Below are positions 1 through 6,666 of a DNA stretch of 35,018 bases, piece by piece. The stretch spans positions 28,594 through 63,611 of the forward strand of contig NZ_LMIJ01000029.1 in the NCBI RefSeq assembly GCF_001428665.1, given 5' to 3'. Each line of letters starts with the position of its first letter. The first letter of the stretch is position 1. The notes under the pieces are model-generated. The model saw nothing but the letters and a program-made list of their open reading frames with translations. It had not been told where the DNA came from and did no database searches. This DNA is from Acidovorax sp. Root219. Lineage in GTDB: Bacteria; Pseudomonadota; Gammaproteobacteria; Burkholderiales; Burkholderiaceae_C. Made by a program: the position numbers and the translations under genes.

Positions 1-2789
1 CGCAGGAAAGCCAGCAGCGCTTCGCGGTCTGCCGTGGGCAGTGCCTCGAAGCGGCGGCGTGCCGCATCGGCCTCGCCGCCATGCCAAAGGACTGCCTCGG
101 TCAGCGAACGGGCGCGGCCATCGTGCAGGTAGCCCACCTTGGCGGCCTGGCCTGCGCCCATCACCTTCTCGGTATAGCCGATACCCCACAGCGGCGCGGT
201 GCGCCACAGGGCGCCCGTGGCCTGGCCCTGCGCGAAGTTGTCGGCCAGCTCGGCACCCATGTCGTGCAGCAGCAGATCGGTGTAGGGGCGGATGGTCTGG
301 TCACGCAGTTCGGCGAACAGATGGCCCGAGCCGGTCTTCATCTCGGCCGTGTGGCAGGCCACGCAGCGCAGGGTGTCGAACAGCCTGGCGCCCAGGGTGA
401 CCTGCTGCGGGTTCACGCGGTGCTCGTCCAGCGGCGCCACTCCTTTGGGGAAGCCGCTGGCCTGGCTGCGCTGGGCCGGCACGGCCACCAGGGCCAGGTA
501 GTTGGAGATCGAGGCCAGGTCGGCCTCGGTGATGCCGGGCTTGCGCACGCCCGATGCACAGGCGGTGGGGCCGTAGTTGCAGTCACGCGAGGGGTAGACG
601 GTGGACGTGACCGACATGTCCTGCAGCAGCGCCGTGGAGGCCTGCTGGCGCAAAGTGGCCTTGGATGCCTTCCAGCCGAAGCGGCCCAGGCGCACCACGC
701 CGCTCTCGGGGTCGTACACATAGTTGGGCACGCCCTTCACGCCATCGGCATCCGGCACGGTGCGTGCGCGGGCCAGGATGTCGGCCTCGGGCACGGCTTC
801 GAGCAGGCCCATGCCGATCATGGGCGGAGCGGCGCGCAGCGAATGCACGGCCGGCACAGGCCCGTCGAAGCCGAGCACGGGCTTGCGCAGCTCCACCACG
901 CTGCCGTCGGCCAGGCGCACATTGCGCGTCTCGAATTTGGCCACGCGCACGCTGTTGCCCCAGTCCTGCGCTTCGCCGGTGGCGGCGCGGGCGTTCATCT
1001 GCAGCACGCTGCCGTAGCGCGGGTGCGGTTGCTGTTGGCCGGCATCGCCCAGGCTGGCGGTCTGCAGCGACATGCTGTCCAGGCGCTGGTTGACCTGCAT
1101 GGGCGCGGGGCTGCGGCCGTTGTTGACGTGGCAGGCCACACAGGCCGACTGGTTGAAGTGCGTGCCCTGCAGCTTGGCGGCGGGCATGTACGGGTCGTTG
1201 CCCGGCTCGCTGTGGGCACCGGTGTCGAAGCTGGTGTGGATCAGCCGGCGCCCCTCGACGAACCGCTGCATGTTCTGCATGCCCACGTTGTTGAACGGCT
1301 GCTGGAACATCGAGGCGCCGTTGTCCGAGTAGTTGTACGAGACCGAGCCCGTGCCGCCCGAGAGCGTGATCGCCGGCAGCGGCGCCGAGTTGAGCCGCGG
1401 CTGCACGCCATACCAGGGCACGAGGCCGGTGCCCACCACGTACAGCCACTCGGCCGAGTAGTAGCGGATGCCGCCGTTGTCACCCTTGGAAGACATGGAC
1501 TCGCGCGTGCTGAACATGGCGGGGGAGACCTCGATGGCATCGCCGGCCACCAGCGCGCGCGAGGGCACGTTGGTGCCGTTGGGCAGGCCGTCGGCGCCCA
1601 GGCCGCCATGGCCCGGGTAGTCCTTGATGCGCAGCGTGCAGGGGCCGTTGATGCCGTCGGGGCTGGCCAGGCGGCCATTGGCCGGGTAGGGCGTGGGTGC
1701 GCAGACCTTGACGTTGCGGTCCACCAACTCGCCCGGGTTCATCCAGCCGTACCCGGTGACGCCGGGCCGGTCGAACGCGCGAAAGAACGCCGTGTCGCCC
1801 GGCAAGAAGTCCACCGTGGTGTAGCGGTTGACCACCAGCGTGGCCTTGGTCACGCCCGCCACGCGGCTGTTGTCGAGGATCTCCATGCCCCAGGTGCGGT
1901 TCTGGAAATACTGGGTCACGAAGGTCAGGTGCGCGCCGGGGCCCTTGTCCACGGGCGCACCCGTGACAGGGTCCACCGTGTCGTTGGGGCCAAAACCGAT
2001 CTCGTTCCACTCTTCACCACGCTCGCGGCCATGCCGGCCCAGGGCGCGTGCGCCGAAGCGCGTCACCAGCGTGCCGTCGGCCAGGCGGAACTGGGTCAGC
2101 TCGGCAGCCTCGGGGGCGGCGGGCAAGGGCGCCAGCCCCTGGCCATTGGCCGGGTAGCGCCAGGCAGAGGTCGCGCCCACTCCCTGGGTGTTGTCGGTGC
2201 CCGGTGTCTTGAACTCCACCTCGAACAGCGAGTAGCCGTAGCCTCCGGCCCGTGCCACGCCCTGCAGGCGGATGTAGCGCGCGCTCATGCCCAGGTTCAG
2301 GAACTCCTCGGTGCCGCCCTTGCCGTTGGTAACGTAGCGGATCTGCGTCCAGGTGCTCCCATCTTGCGAGACCTGCAGCGCGTATTCCTTGCCGTAGGAG
2401 CGCTCCCAGACCAGCTTCATGTAGCCCACGTCGACCTTGGCGCCAAAGTCGAACTGGATCCAGGCATCGTCCACGAAGGTGCTGCCCCAGCGGCTGCCGA
2501 GGTTGCCGTCGATGGCGGCCGTGGCCGCCATGCCGGGGTTTTCCACCGCGGACGAGGTCGCGGTGACGGGCTTGATGGCCACGCCCGGCTGGCTGGGCGC
2601 TGCAGCCGTTGCTTCGTAGGCGGACTTGTGCTGGACATAGACCACGTTGGACGAAGACTGCGACGCCTCCTGCCCACTGCCGCTGCTGTCCGTGCTGCCT
2701 CCACCGCAGGCGGCCAGGCCCAGCGCCAATGCGCCCAGGGCTCCCCAGCGCGCACCGTGGTGCACGCCCTTTTTCATCGTGTGTTCCAT
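1..2789 (-). CDS. Discoidin-domain, di-haem (DUF1111-type) cytochrome c lipoprotein, partial at the C-terminus
   Basis: One open frame runs from an ATG at 2789 off the left edge, giving 929 visible residues. A lipoprotein signal ends in LAAC (lipidated Cys28), followed by a Gly/Ser linker. Residues ~60-190 look like an F5/8 type C (discoidin) domain, with paired phrases such as SRWGS and WIQFDFG. Residues ~200-540 are unrecognised. Two haem c motifs, both CVACH, lie at 550-554 and 809-813. The end carries the GYLHDGRARSLTEAVLWHGG block typical of the di-haem thiol oxidoreductase/peroxidase family (DUF1111), so probably only a few residues are missing. The family is usually about half this length. 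Inferred role: an outer-membrane-anchored, periplasmic or surface redox protein that may bind carbohydrate; the substrate is unknown. GGGAG lies four bases before ATG 2789; ATG 2777 is an alternative start. Confidence 0.85.
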   Translation of the reverse strand, partial: MEHTMKKGVHHGARWGALGALALGLAACGGGSTDSSGSGQEASQSSSNVVYVQHKSAYEATAAAPSQPGVAIKPVTATSSAVENPGMAATAAIDGNLGSRWGSTFVDDAWIQFDFGAKVDVGYMKLVWERSYGKEYALQVSQDGSTWTQIRYVTNGKGGTEEFLNLGMSARYIRLQGVARAGGYGYSLFEVEFKTPGTDNTQGVGATSAWRYPANGQGLAPLPAAPEAAELTQFRLADGTLVTRFGARALGRHGRERGEEWNEIGFGPNDTVDPVTGAPVDKGPGAHLTFVTQYFQNRTWGMEILDNSRVAGVTKATLVVNRYTTVDFLPGDTAFFRAFDRPGVTGYGWMNPGELVDRNVKVCAPTPYPANGRLASPDGINGPCTLRIKDYPGHGGLGADGLPNGTNVPSRALVAGDAIEVSPAMFSTRESMSSKGDNGGIRYYSAEWLYVVGTGLVPWYGVQPRLNSAPLPAITLSGGTGSVSYNYSDNGASMFQQPFNNVGMQNMQRFVEGRRLIHTSFDTGAHSEPGNDPYMPAAKLQGTHFNQSACVACHVNNGRSPAPMQVNQRLDSMSLQTASLGDAGQQQPHPRYGSVLQMNARAATGEAQDWGNSVRVAKFETRNVRLADGSVVELRKPVLGFDGPVPAVHSLRAAPPMIGMGLLEAVPEADILARARTVPDADGVKGVPNYVYDPESGVVRLGRFGWKASKATLRQQASTALLQDMSVTSTVYPSRDCNYGPTACASGVRKPGITEADLASISNYLALVAVPAQRSQASGFPKGVAPLDEHRVNPQQVTLGARLFDTLRCVACHTAEMKTGSGHLFAELRDQTIRPYTDLLLHDMGAELADNFAQGQATGALWRTAPLWGIGYTEKVMGAGQAAKVGYLHDGRARSLTEAVLWHGGEADAARRRFEALPTADREALLAFL

Positions 2790-3144
2790 GCTTCTCCCAC
2801 CCCGCATCCGTGTGCGTTCGTTGTGGGCAAATCATAGGCATGAAGACCATTTCACCGGCTACCGCTGTGGCGTGGCCGCAGCGGTTAATTTGCGTTAATT
2901 AATTGCAAAACGTGTGCAAACGTATCTTTGAAAGAGGCGTTTTGGGCCGTTGCCGGGTGGCGCGGTGCTTTCACGCTGGGGATCCCGGTTTTGGGGCAGT
3001 TGCATATGGATGCAATCGGCCTCGGCCGGCTTTGGGCGACCGGTTGATTTGTCCCCAGCAGGACTTGCACCATGCGTGAGAAGATGGCTACCCCAAGCGC
3101 CTTGCGGCGGCCTTTGTCATGAAAAAGACCCTCAGGAACCCTGA
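2790..3144. promoter_or_regulatory. 355-bp divergent intergenic region with an AT-rich core and short direct repeats
   Basis: This gap separates the minus-strand di-haem lipoprotein from the plus-strand aldo/keto reductase, so both promoters should lie in it. An AT-rich island at ~2885-2925 stands out against the GC-rich surroundings. It holds the palindrome TTAATTAA and two direct copies of TGCAAA(A)CGT at 2904-2913 and 2915-2923, spaced one helical turn apart. That arrangement resembles an operator, but no regulator can be assigned. I see no convincing gene in the interval. Confidence 0.4.
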
Positions 3145-3978
3145 ATGACCCAGCAGCATCCTTCCCTCGCACTCAACGATGGCCGCTCCATCCCCCAGCT
3201 AGGCCTGGGCGTATGGCGCACCCCCGCCGATGCCACCGCACAGGCCGTGAAGGCGGCATTGGCCGCAGGCTACCGGCATATCGACACCGCGGCCATCTAT
3301 GGCAACGAGGCGGGCGTGGGCGAGGGCCTGCGTACCAGCGGCGTGGCGCGCGAAGAGGTCTTCATCACCACCAAGCTGTGGAACGCCGAGCAGGGCCTCG
3401 ATTCCACGCTGCGTGCCTTCGATGCCAGCATGCAACTGCTGGGCCTCGACGTGCTCGACCTGTACCTGATCCACTGGCCGAACCCTTCTCGCGATCTGTA
3501 CGTGGACACCTGGCGCGCCTTTGTCCGCCTGCAATCCGAAGGGCGGGTGCGCTCCATCGGCGTCTCCAACTTCGAGCCCGAGCACATTGACCGACTTGTG
3601 CAGGAGACCGGTGCCAAACCGGTGCTCAACCAGATCGAGCTGCACCCGCGCTTTCAACAGCGCCGGCTGCGTGAATACCACGCTGCAAATGGCATCGCCA
3701 CGCAGGCCTGGAGCCCGCTGGGCCAGGGGCAGTTGCTGGAGGATGCGGGCATTGAGGCCATTGCCGCCAGGCATGGCAAAACGCCAGCCCAGGTCGTCGT
3801 GCGCTGGCACATTGAGGTGGGCAACGTCGTGATCCCGAAGTCGGTCAACCCGGGCCGCATTGCCGAAAATGCCGATGTCTTCGACTTTGCGCTGGATGCA
3901 CAGGACATGGCGGCCATCGCCCAACTGGACCAGGCCGAAGGGCGTATCGGCCCGAACCCGCTCACGGCGGCGTTCTAA
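3145..3978 (+). CDS. Aldo/keto reductase (2,5-diketo-D-gluconate reductase-like)
   Basis: This 277-residue protein has the length of single-domain aldo/keto reductases, which are NADPH-dependent (beta/alpha)8-barrel enzymes that reduce aldehydes and ketones in the cytoplasm. The catalytic tetrad is complete: Asp47 and Tyr52 in the YRHIDTAAIYGNE segment, Lys77 in ITTKLW, and His110 in LIHWP. The NADPH-phosphate-binding motif VVIPKSV is present near the C-terminus. The sequence best fits the bacterial AKR5-type group (DkgA/DkgB, prostaglandin F synthase-like), but the physiological substrate cannot be told. ATG 3145 is preceded by AGGA at 3132-3135. The gene stands alone and ends in a strong hairpin terminator, so it is probably monocistronic. 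Confidence 0.93.
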   Translation: MTQQHPSLALNDGRSIPQLGLGVWRTPADATAQAVKAALAAGYRHIDTAAIYGNEAGVGEGLRTSGVAREEVFITTKLWNAEQGLDSTLRAFDASMQLLGLDVLDLYLIHWPNPSRDLYVDTWRAFVRLQSEGRVRSIGVSNFEPEHIDRLVQETGAKPVLNQIELHPRFQQRRLREYHAANGIATQAWSPLGQGQLLEDAGIEAIAARHGKTPAQVVVRWHIEVGNVVIPKSVNPGRIAENADVFDFALDAQDMAAIAQLDQAEGRIGPNPLTAAF

Positions 3979-3984
3979 GCGCTG

Positions 3985-4016
3985 AAAACAAGCGCTCGCA
4001 AGAGGGCTTGTTTTTT
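3985..4016 (+). terminator. Rho-independent terminator after the aldo/keto reductase
   Basis: AAAACAAGC (3985-3993) pairs with GCTTGTTTT (4006-4014) around a 12-base loop, and the T-run extends to 4016. The A-run on the left side means it could also act, more weakly, on the convergent LysR gene transcript. Confidence 0.85.
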
Positions 4017-4022
4017 CACGGC

Positions 4023-4057
4023 GTGATCGGACTCGAACCCCCGGTCTCCCGCACCGG
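4023..4057 (-). other. tRNA T-arm-like fragment (possible tRNA remnant)
   Basis: Read on the minus strand, the segment contains GGGGGTTCGAGTCC, which matches the T-stem/T-loop consensus (GGTTCRANYCC) of bacterial tRNAs. The putative T-stem is not fully complementary, and no acceptor, D or anticodon arm is visible. It lies between two convergent genes, next to a terminator. It could be a decayed tRNA end or a chance match; the inverted repeat CCGGT/ACCGG within it gives an alternative hairpin. Confidence 0.2.
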
Positions 4058-4070
4058 CGCCTGCCCCAGG

Positions 4071-5048
4071 TCAGGCCTGCTCTGCTGCAAACCCGGCCGC
4101 CGCATCGCGCAATGCCTGTGCCAGCAACGCCACCTCCGCATACTGCGCGCCCTGGGAGCGCTGGAACAGCGTGATGGGCGGCAGCGTCCAGCCGAAGCGG
4201 TGCGGCACGATGGCCACGCCGGCAATGCGCACCAGCTCCTGTGCGATGTCGGCCGGCACGATGGAGACGGCGCGCTCGCTGGCCGCGATCAGCTCGCCGA
4301 TCACCTTGGACGACAGGCTCTCCACATAGGCCTGTGGCGGGGCCACCCCGGCACGCAGGAAGAAGTCGGTGATCTGCTCGCGCATGGGGGTCTGGCGTGC
4401 GCCCAGCACCCAGTCGAGTTCCGCCAGCTCGGGCAATGACAGCGGGCGCCGCGCCAGCCGCGCCGACAGGCGGCGGTGGGCAATCAGGCGGGGCTCCTGG
4501 TGGTAGAGCACCTCGTGCACCAGTCCATCCATGTCGAGCACTGCGGAGGCGCGGCCGATCACGCAGTCGAGTTCGTGCGCGCGCAGGCGCTGCAGCAGGT
4601 GGTCGCTGGTGCCCTCGTGGATGCTGACGGTGGCGCGCAGCCCGCGCGGCCGCGTCTGGCCGATGGCGGCGGCCAGCAGGCGACCGGGCACGAAGGGGAT
4701 CACGCCGATCTGCAGGTGCGCGGCTCGGCCGGCGCTGGCGGCTTCGATGTCCAGCGCCCAGTGGGTGAGGTCCTGCAGCATGGCGCGCGCACGGGCCAGC
4801 GCCAGGGTGCCGAGCGCGGTGGGCACCATGCCGCGTGCGGAGCGCTCGAACAGCGGCGCACCGAAGATCGATTCGATTTCGGCCAATGCATGCGTGATGG
4901 CGGGCTGGCTGGTGGCCATGTGGTGCGCCACGCGGGTCAGCGTGCCGTGGGCTTCGATCTGCTGCAGCAGCACCAAGTGTCGCATCTTCAGGCGCGAGGC
5001 CAGGCGGGCCTGCAGGGCCTGGGCGGCGTCGATGTCATGGGATGGCAT
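4071..5048 (-). CDS. LysR-type transcriptional regulator (GbpR-like)
   Basis: The 325-residue product has the usual LysR length and layout: an N-terminal winged helix-turn-helix at ~20-80, with the recognition segment TSQPAITHALAEIE, then a substrate-binding domain (~105-310). The phrase MRHLVLLQQIEAHGTLTRVA resembles the GbpR/PcaQ group of LysR proteins, which respond to sugars or aromatic compounds; the ligand here is unknown. The frame stays open upstream to 5711, but that part overlaps the opposing transporter gene. ATG 5048 begins just before the DNA-binding domain and is the best start. The divergent TSUP transporter is the obvious candidate target. Confidence 0.9.
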   Translation of the reverse strand: MPSHDIDAAQALQARLASRLKMRHLVLLQQIEAHGTLTRVAHHMATSQPAITHALAEIESIFGAPLFERSARGMVPTALGTLALARARAMLQDLTHWALDIEAASAGRAAHLQIGVIPFVPGRLLAAAIGQTRPRGLRATVSIHEGTSDHLLQRLRAHELDCVIGRASAVLDMDGLVHEVLYHQEPRLIAHRRLSARLARRPLSLPELAELDWVLGARQTPMREQITDFFLRAGVAPPQAYVESLSSKVIGELIAASERAVSIVPADIAQELVRIAGVAIVPHRFGWTLPPITLFQRSQGAQYAEVALLAQALRDAAAGFAAEQA

Positions 5049-5172
5049 GGTGGATAGGGTATGCGGAAAATCGCATGAGTGAATAGTAATTACTGATGGT
5101 TTACTTATATGAACCGAACACAATCCGATGCAGGTGCTGGACGGGCAGGCACCGCACAACAAGGGAGAGGCA
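5049..5172. promoter_or_regulatory. Divergent LysR/TSUP promoter region with palindromic operator candidates
   Basis: The 124-bp gap holds two inverted repeats. ATGCG-N6-CGCAT (5061-5076) has the size of a LysR T-N11-A type box. AGTAATTACT (5085-5094) is a perfect 10-bp palindrome. An AT-rich TTATAT at 5105-5110 could be a -10 for the plus-strand gene, though no good -35 is seen. LysR proteins classically bind such sites between themselves and a divergent target. The assignment is inferred. Confidence 0.45.
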
Positions 5173-5919
5173 ATGGATTCGGTATTCATCGTGGTGGCGC
5201 TGGGCGCAGTCGCCGCAGGCTTTGTGCAGGGGCTCTCGGGCTTTGGCTTTGGCCTGACGGCGATGTCGTTCTGGGCCTGGACGCTGGAGCCGCGCCTGGC
5301 TGCCGTGCTGGTGGTCGCCGGCTCGCTCACGGGCCAGGTGCTCGCGGCGTTCTCGGTGCGCCGGGGCTTCGACAAACTGCGCCTGCTGCCCTTCGTGCTG
5401 GGCGGGCTGGCGGGTATCCCCATCGGCGTGGCATTGCTGCCGCGGCTGGACATGGACGCCTTCAAGCTGGTGTTGGGCACGCTGCTGGTGCTGTGGTGCC
5501 CGGCCATGCTGATGGCCAAACAGTTGCCGCGCCTGACGCGCGGCGGCCGGCTGGCCGATGCGGTGGTCGGCATGGCGGGCGGGGTGATGGGCGGCATCGG
5601 CGGCTTCACCGGCGTGCTACCCACCCTGTGGTGCACGCTGCGCGGCTGGGACAAGGATGCCCAGCGCGCTGTGATCCAGAACTTCAACCTGGCCATGCTT
5701 CTCGTGACCATGGCGGCCTACCTGGCCACGGGCATGGTCACCGCGCCCATGCTGCCCTACCTGGCCGTGGCGCTGCCGGCCATGCTGGTGCCCGTGCTGC
5801 TGGGGGCGCGGCTGTACCACGGCATCAGCGAGGCGCGCTTTCGCCAGATCGTGCTGGGCATGCTCACGCTATCGGGCGTGGCGATGCTGGCATCGGCGCT
5901 GCGCAGGCTGGTGGGATGA
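5173..5919 (+). CDS. TSUP (TauE/SafE) family membrane transporter
   Basis: This 248-residue, very hydrophobic protein has about eight predicted membrane segments. The N-terminal motif GFVQGLSGFGFGL is repeated in weaker form as GGIGGFTGVLPTLW in the second half. This duplicated signature marks the sulfite exporter TauE/SafE (TSUP) family, inner-membrane transporters linked to organosulfonates, sulfite and other small anions. The substrate here is unknown. ATG 5173 is chosen because the purine-rich AAGGGAGAGG lies directly upstream (5161-5170); an in-frame ATG at 5128 would add 15 residues without a ribosome-binding site. The divergent LysR gene probably controls it. Confidence 0.88.
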   Translation: MDSVFIVVALGAVAAGFVQGLSGFGFGLTAMSFWAWTLEPRLAAVLVVAGSLTGQVLAAFSVRRGFDKLRLLPFVLGGLAGIPIGVALLPRLDMDAFKLVLGTLLVLWCPAMLMAKQLPRLTRGGRLADAVVGMAGGVMGGIGGFTGVLPTLWCTLRGWDKDAQRAVIQNFNLAMLLVTMAAYLATGMVTAPMLPYLAVALPAMLVPVLLGARLYHGISEARFRQIVLGMLTLSGVAMLASALRRLVG

Positions 5920-6025
5920 CGGGGCCTTCAGATTCCTGACAACCTGCGCGCAGGCTGGGCAGTCGGCCCTAATATCTCCACCGGCAGTGCGCCATGCGCT
6001 GCCGCGACAACAACACTGGAGACAT

Positions 6026-6457
6026 ATGACAAAAGCAATTTCTGCATGGGCTGCGTGCGCAGCCATGGCCCTGTCCTTCGCTGCCACACCGGCCCTGGCT
6101 GACGTGTTCACCAAGGAGGAGCTCATCAAGGTCAACAAGGAGGCTGCCGGTGGCGGGAAGGGCACCTTGATGGGTGAATACGCCTTCACGCGCGACAAGG
6201 CCCTGAAGGACCAGGCGATCAAGGAAATCAGCTGGCTTACCCTCAAGCCTGGCGACTCCATTGGCTATCACAAGCACACGACGAATGAGGACACCTACAT
6301 CATCATCTCGGGCCGTGGCACCTTCAAGGACAAGGATGGCAGGGATGTGCCGGTGAAGGCTGGGGACGTGACCATCGTGCGCAAGAACGAATCGCACGGG
6401 CTTACGAATACGGGGACCGAGCCACTGGTCTTTGTGGATGTGATTGCGGAGCAGTAA
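6026..6457 (+). CDS. Periplasmic single-domain cupin protein
   Basis: The 143-residue product begins with a signal peptide (hydrophobic core ~5-20, probable cleavage after ATPALA at residue 25). A cupin barrel covers about residues 55-140. The cupin metal ligands are visible as His82, His84, Glu88 (HxHx3E) and His124 in the second motif (NESHGL). Such small exported cupins bind a metal and possibly a sugar or small organic ligand, but the reaction cannot be deduced. ATG 6026 precedes the signal peptide and has a weak CTGGA upstream; an ATG at 5987 would add 13 residues that do not look like a signal sequence. A TAATAT at 5970-5975 could be its -10. A repeat-type hairpin terminator follows. 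Confidence 0.82.
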   Translation: MTKAISAWAACAAMALSFAATPALADVFTKEELIKVNKEAAGGGKGTLMGEYAFTRDKALKDQAIKEISWLTLKPGDSIGYHKHTTNEDTYIIISGRGTFKDKDGRDVPVKAGDVTIVRKNESHGLTNTGTEPLVFVDVIAEQ

Positions 6458-6496
6458 TTTTCCTGCTTTGCTTGTGCGATCTGTTTTGAGGGTGTG

Positions 6497-6551
6497 CCTT
6501 GGTTGAAGGCGCAGGCCGGGTTTCGGCCCGGCGGCCAAGGTACTTTTCTTT
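6497..6551 (+). terminator. Nested hairpin plus T-rich tail; terminator and probable dispersed repeat
   Basis: The outer stem CCTTGG/CCAAGG (about 6497-6502 with 6535-6540) encloses an inner stem GCCGGG (6515-6520) and CCCGGC (6527-6532). It is followed by TACTTTTCTTT (6541-6551). This fits a terminator for the cupin gene. The string around it resembles an intergenic repeat (reverse strand AAAGAAAAGTACCTTGG) that I associate with many copies in Comamonadaceae genomes; that is recollection, not a search. The rest of the gap, up to 6666, shows nothing recognisable. Confidence 0.6.
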
Positions 6552-6666
6552 GCATCGCTGGATGCCACAAGCGCCGGACACTGGCGGCAGAGCAGGGCTT
6601 GTCCCGGTACCGTCGCGGGTGGGCCGCTGCCGGTAACTGGCGTGCTATCGGTTCGGTCGCAAATGG

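Noticed and set aside
81..2837. A 918-codon plus-strand open frame
   Set aside because: It lies antisense to the continuous haem-protein frame, which has lipobox, discoidin and CxxCH motifs. Its own translation is His/Ala/Gly/Val-rich without domains, a usual artefact of high-GC coding DNA.
2885..3172. A 95-codon minus-strand open frame in the left divergent gap
   Set aside because: It overlaps the start of the aldo/keto reductase, has no domain or convincing ribosome-binding site and looks like a chance frame.
5049..5711. N-terminal extension of the LysR frame to 546 residues
   Set aside because: The extension overlaps the divergent TSUP gene and is Ser/Thr/Pro-rich without domains; the LysR DNA-binding domain starts right after ATG 5048.
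6552..6666. Possible small gene or RNA between the cupin and phoD-type genes
   Set aside because: There is no start with a ribosome-binding site, no coding-like frame and no stable structure beyond the terminator hairpin.
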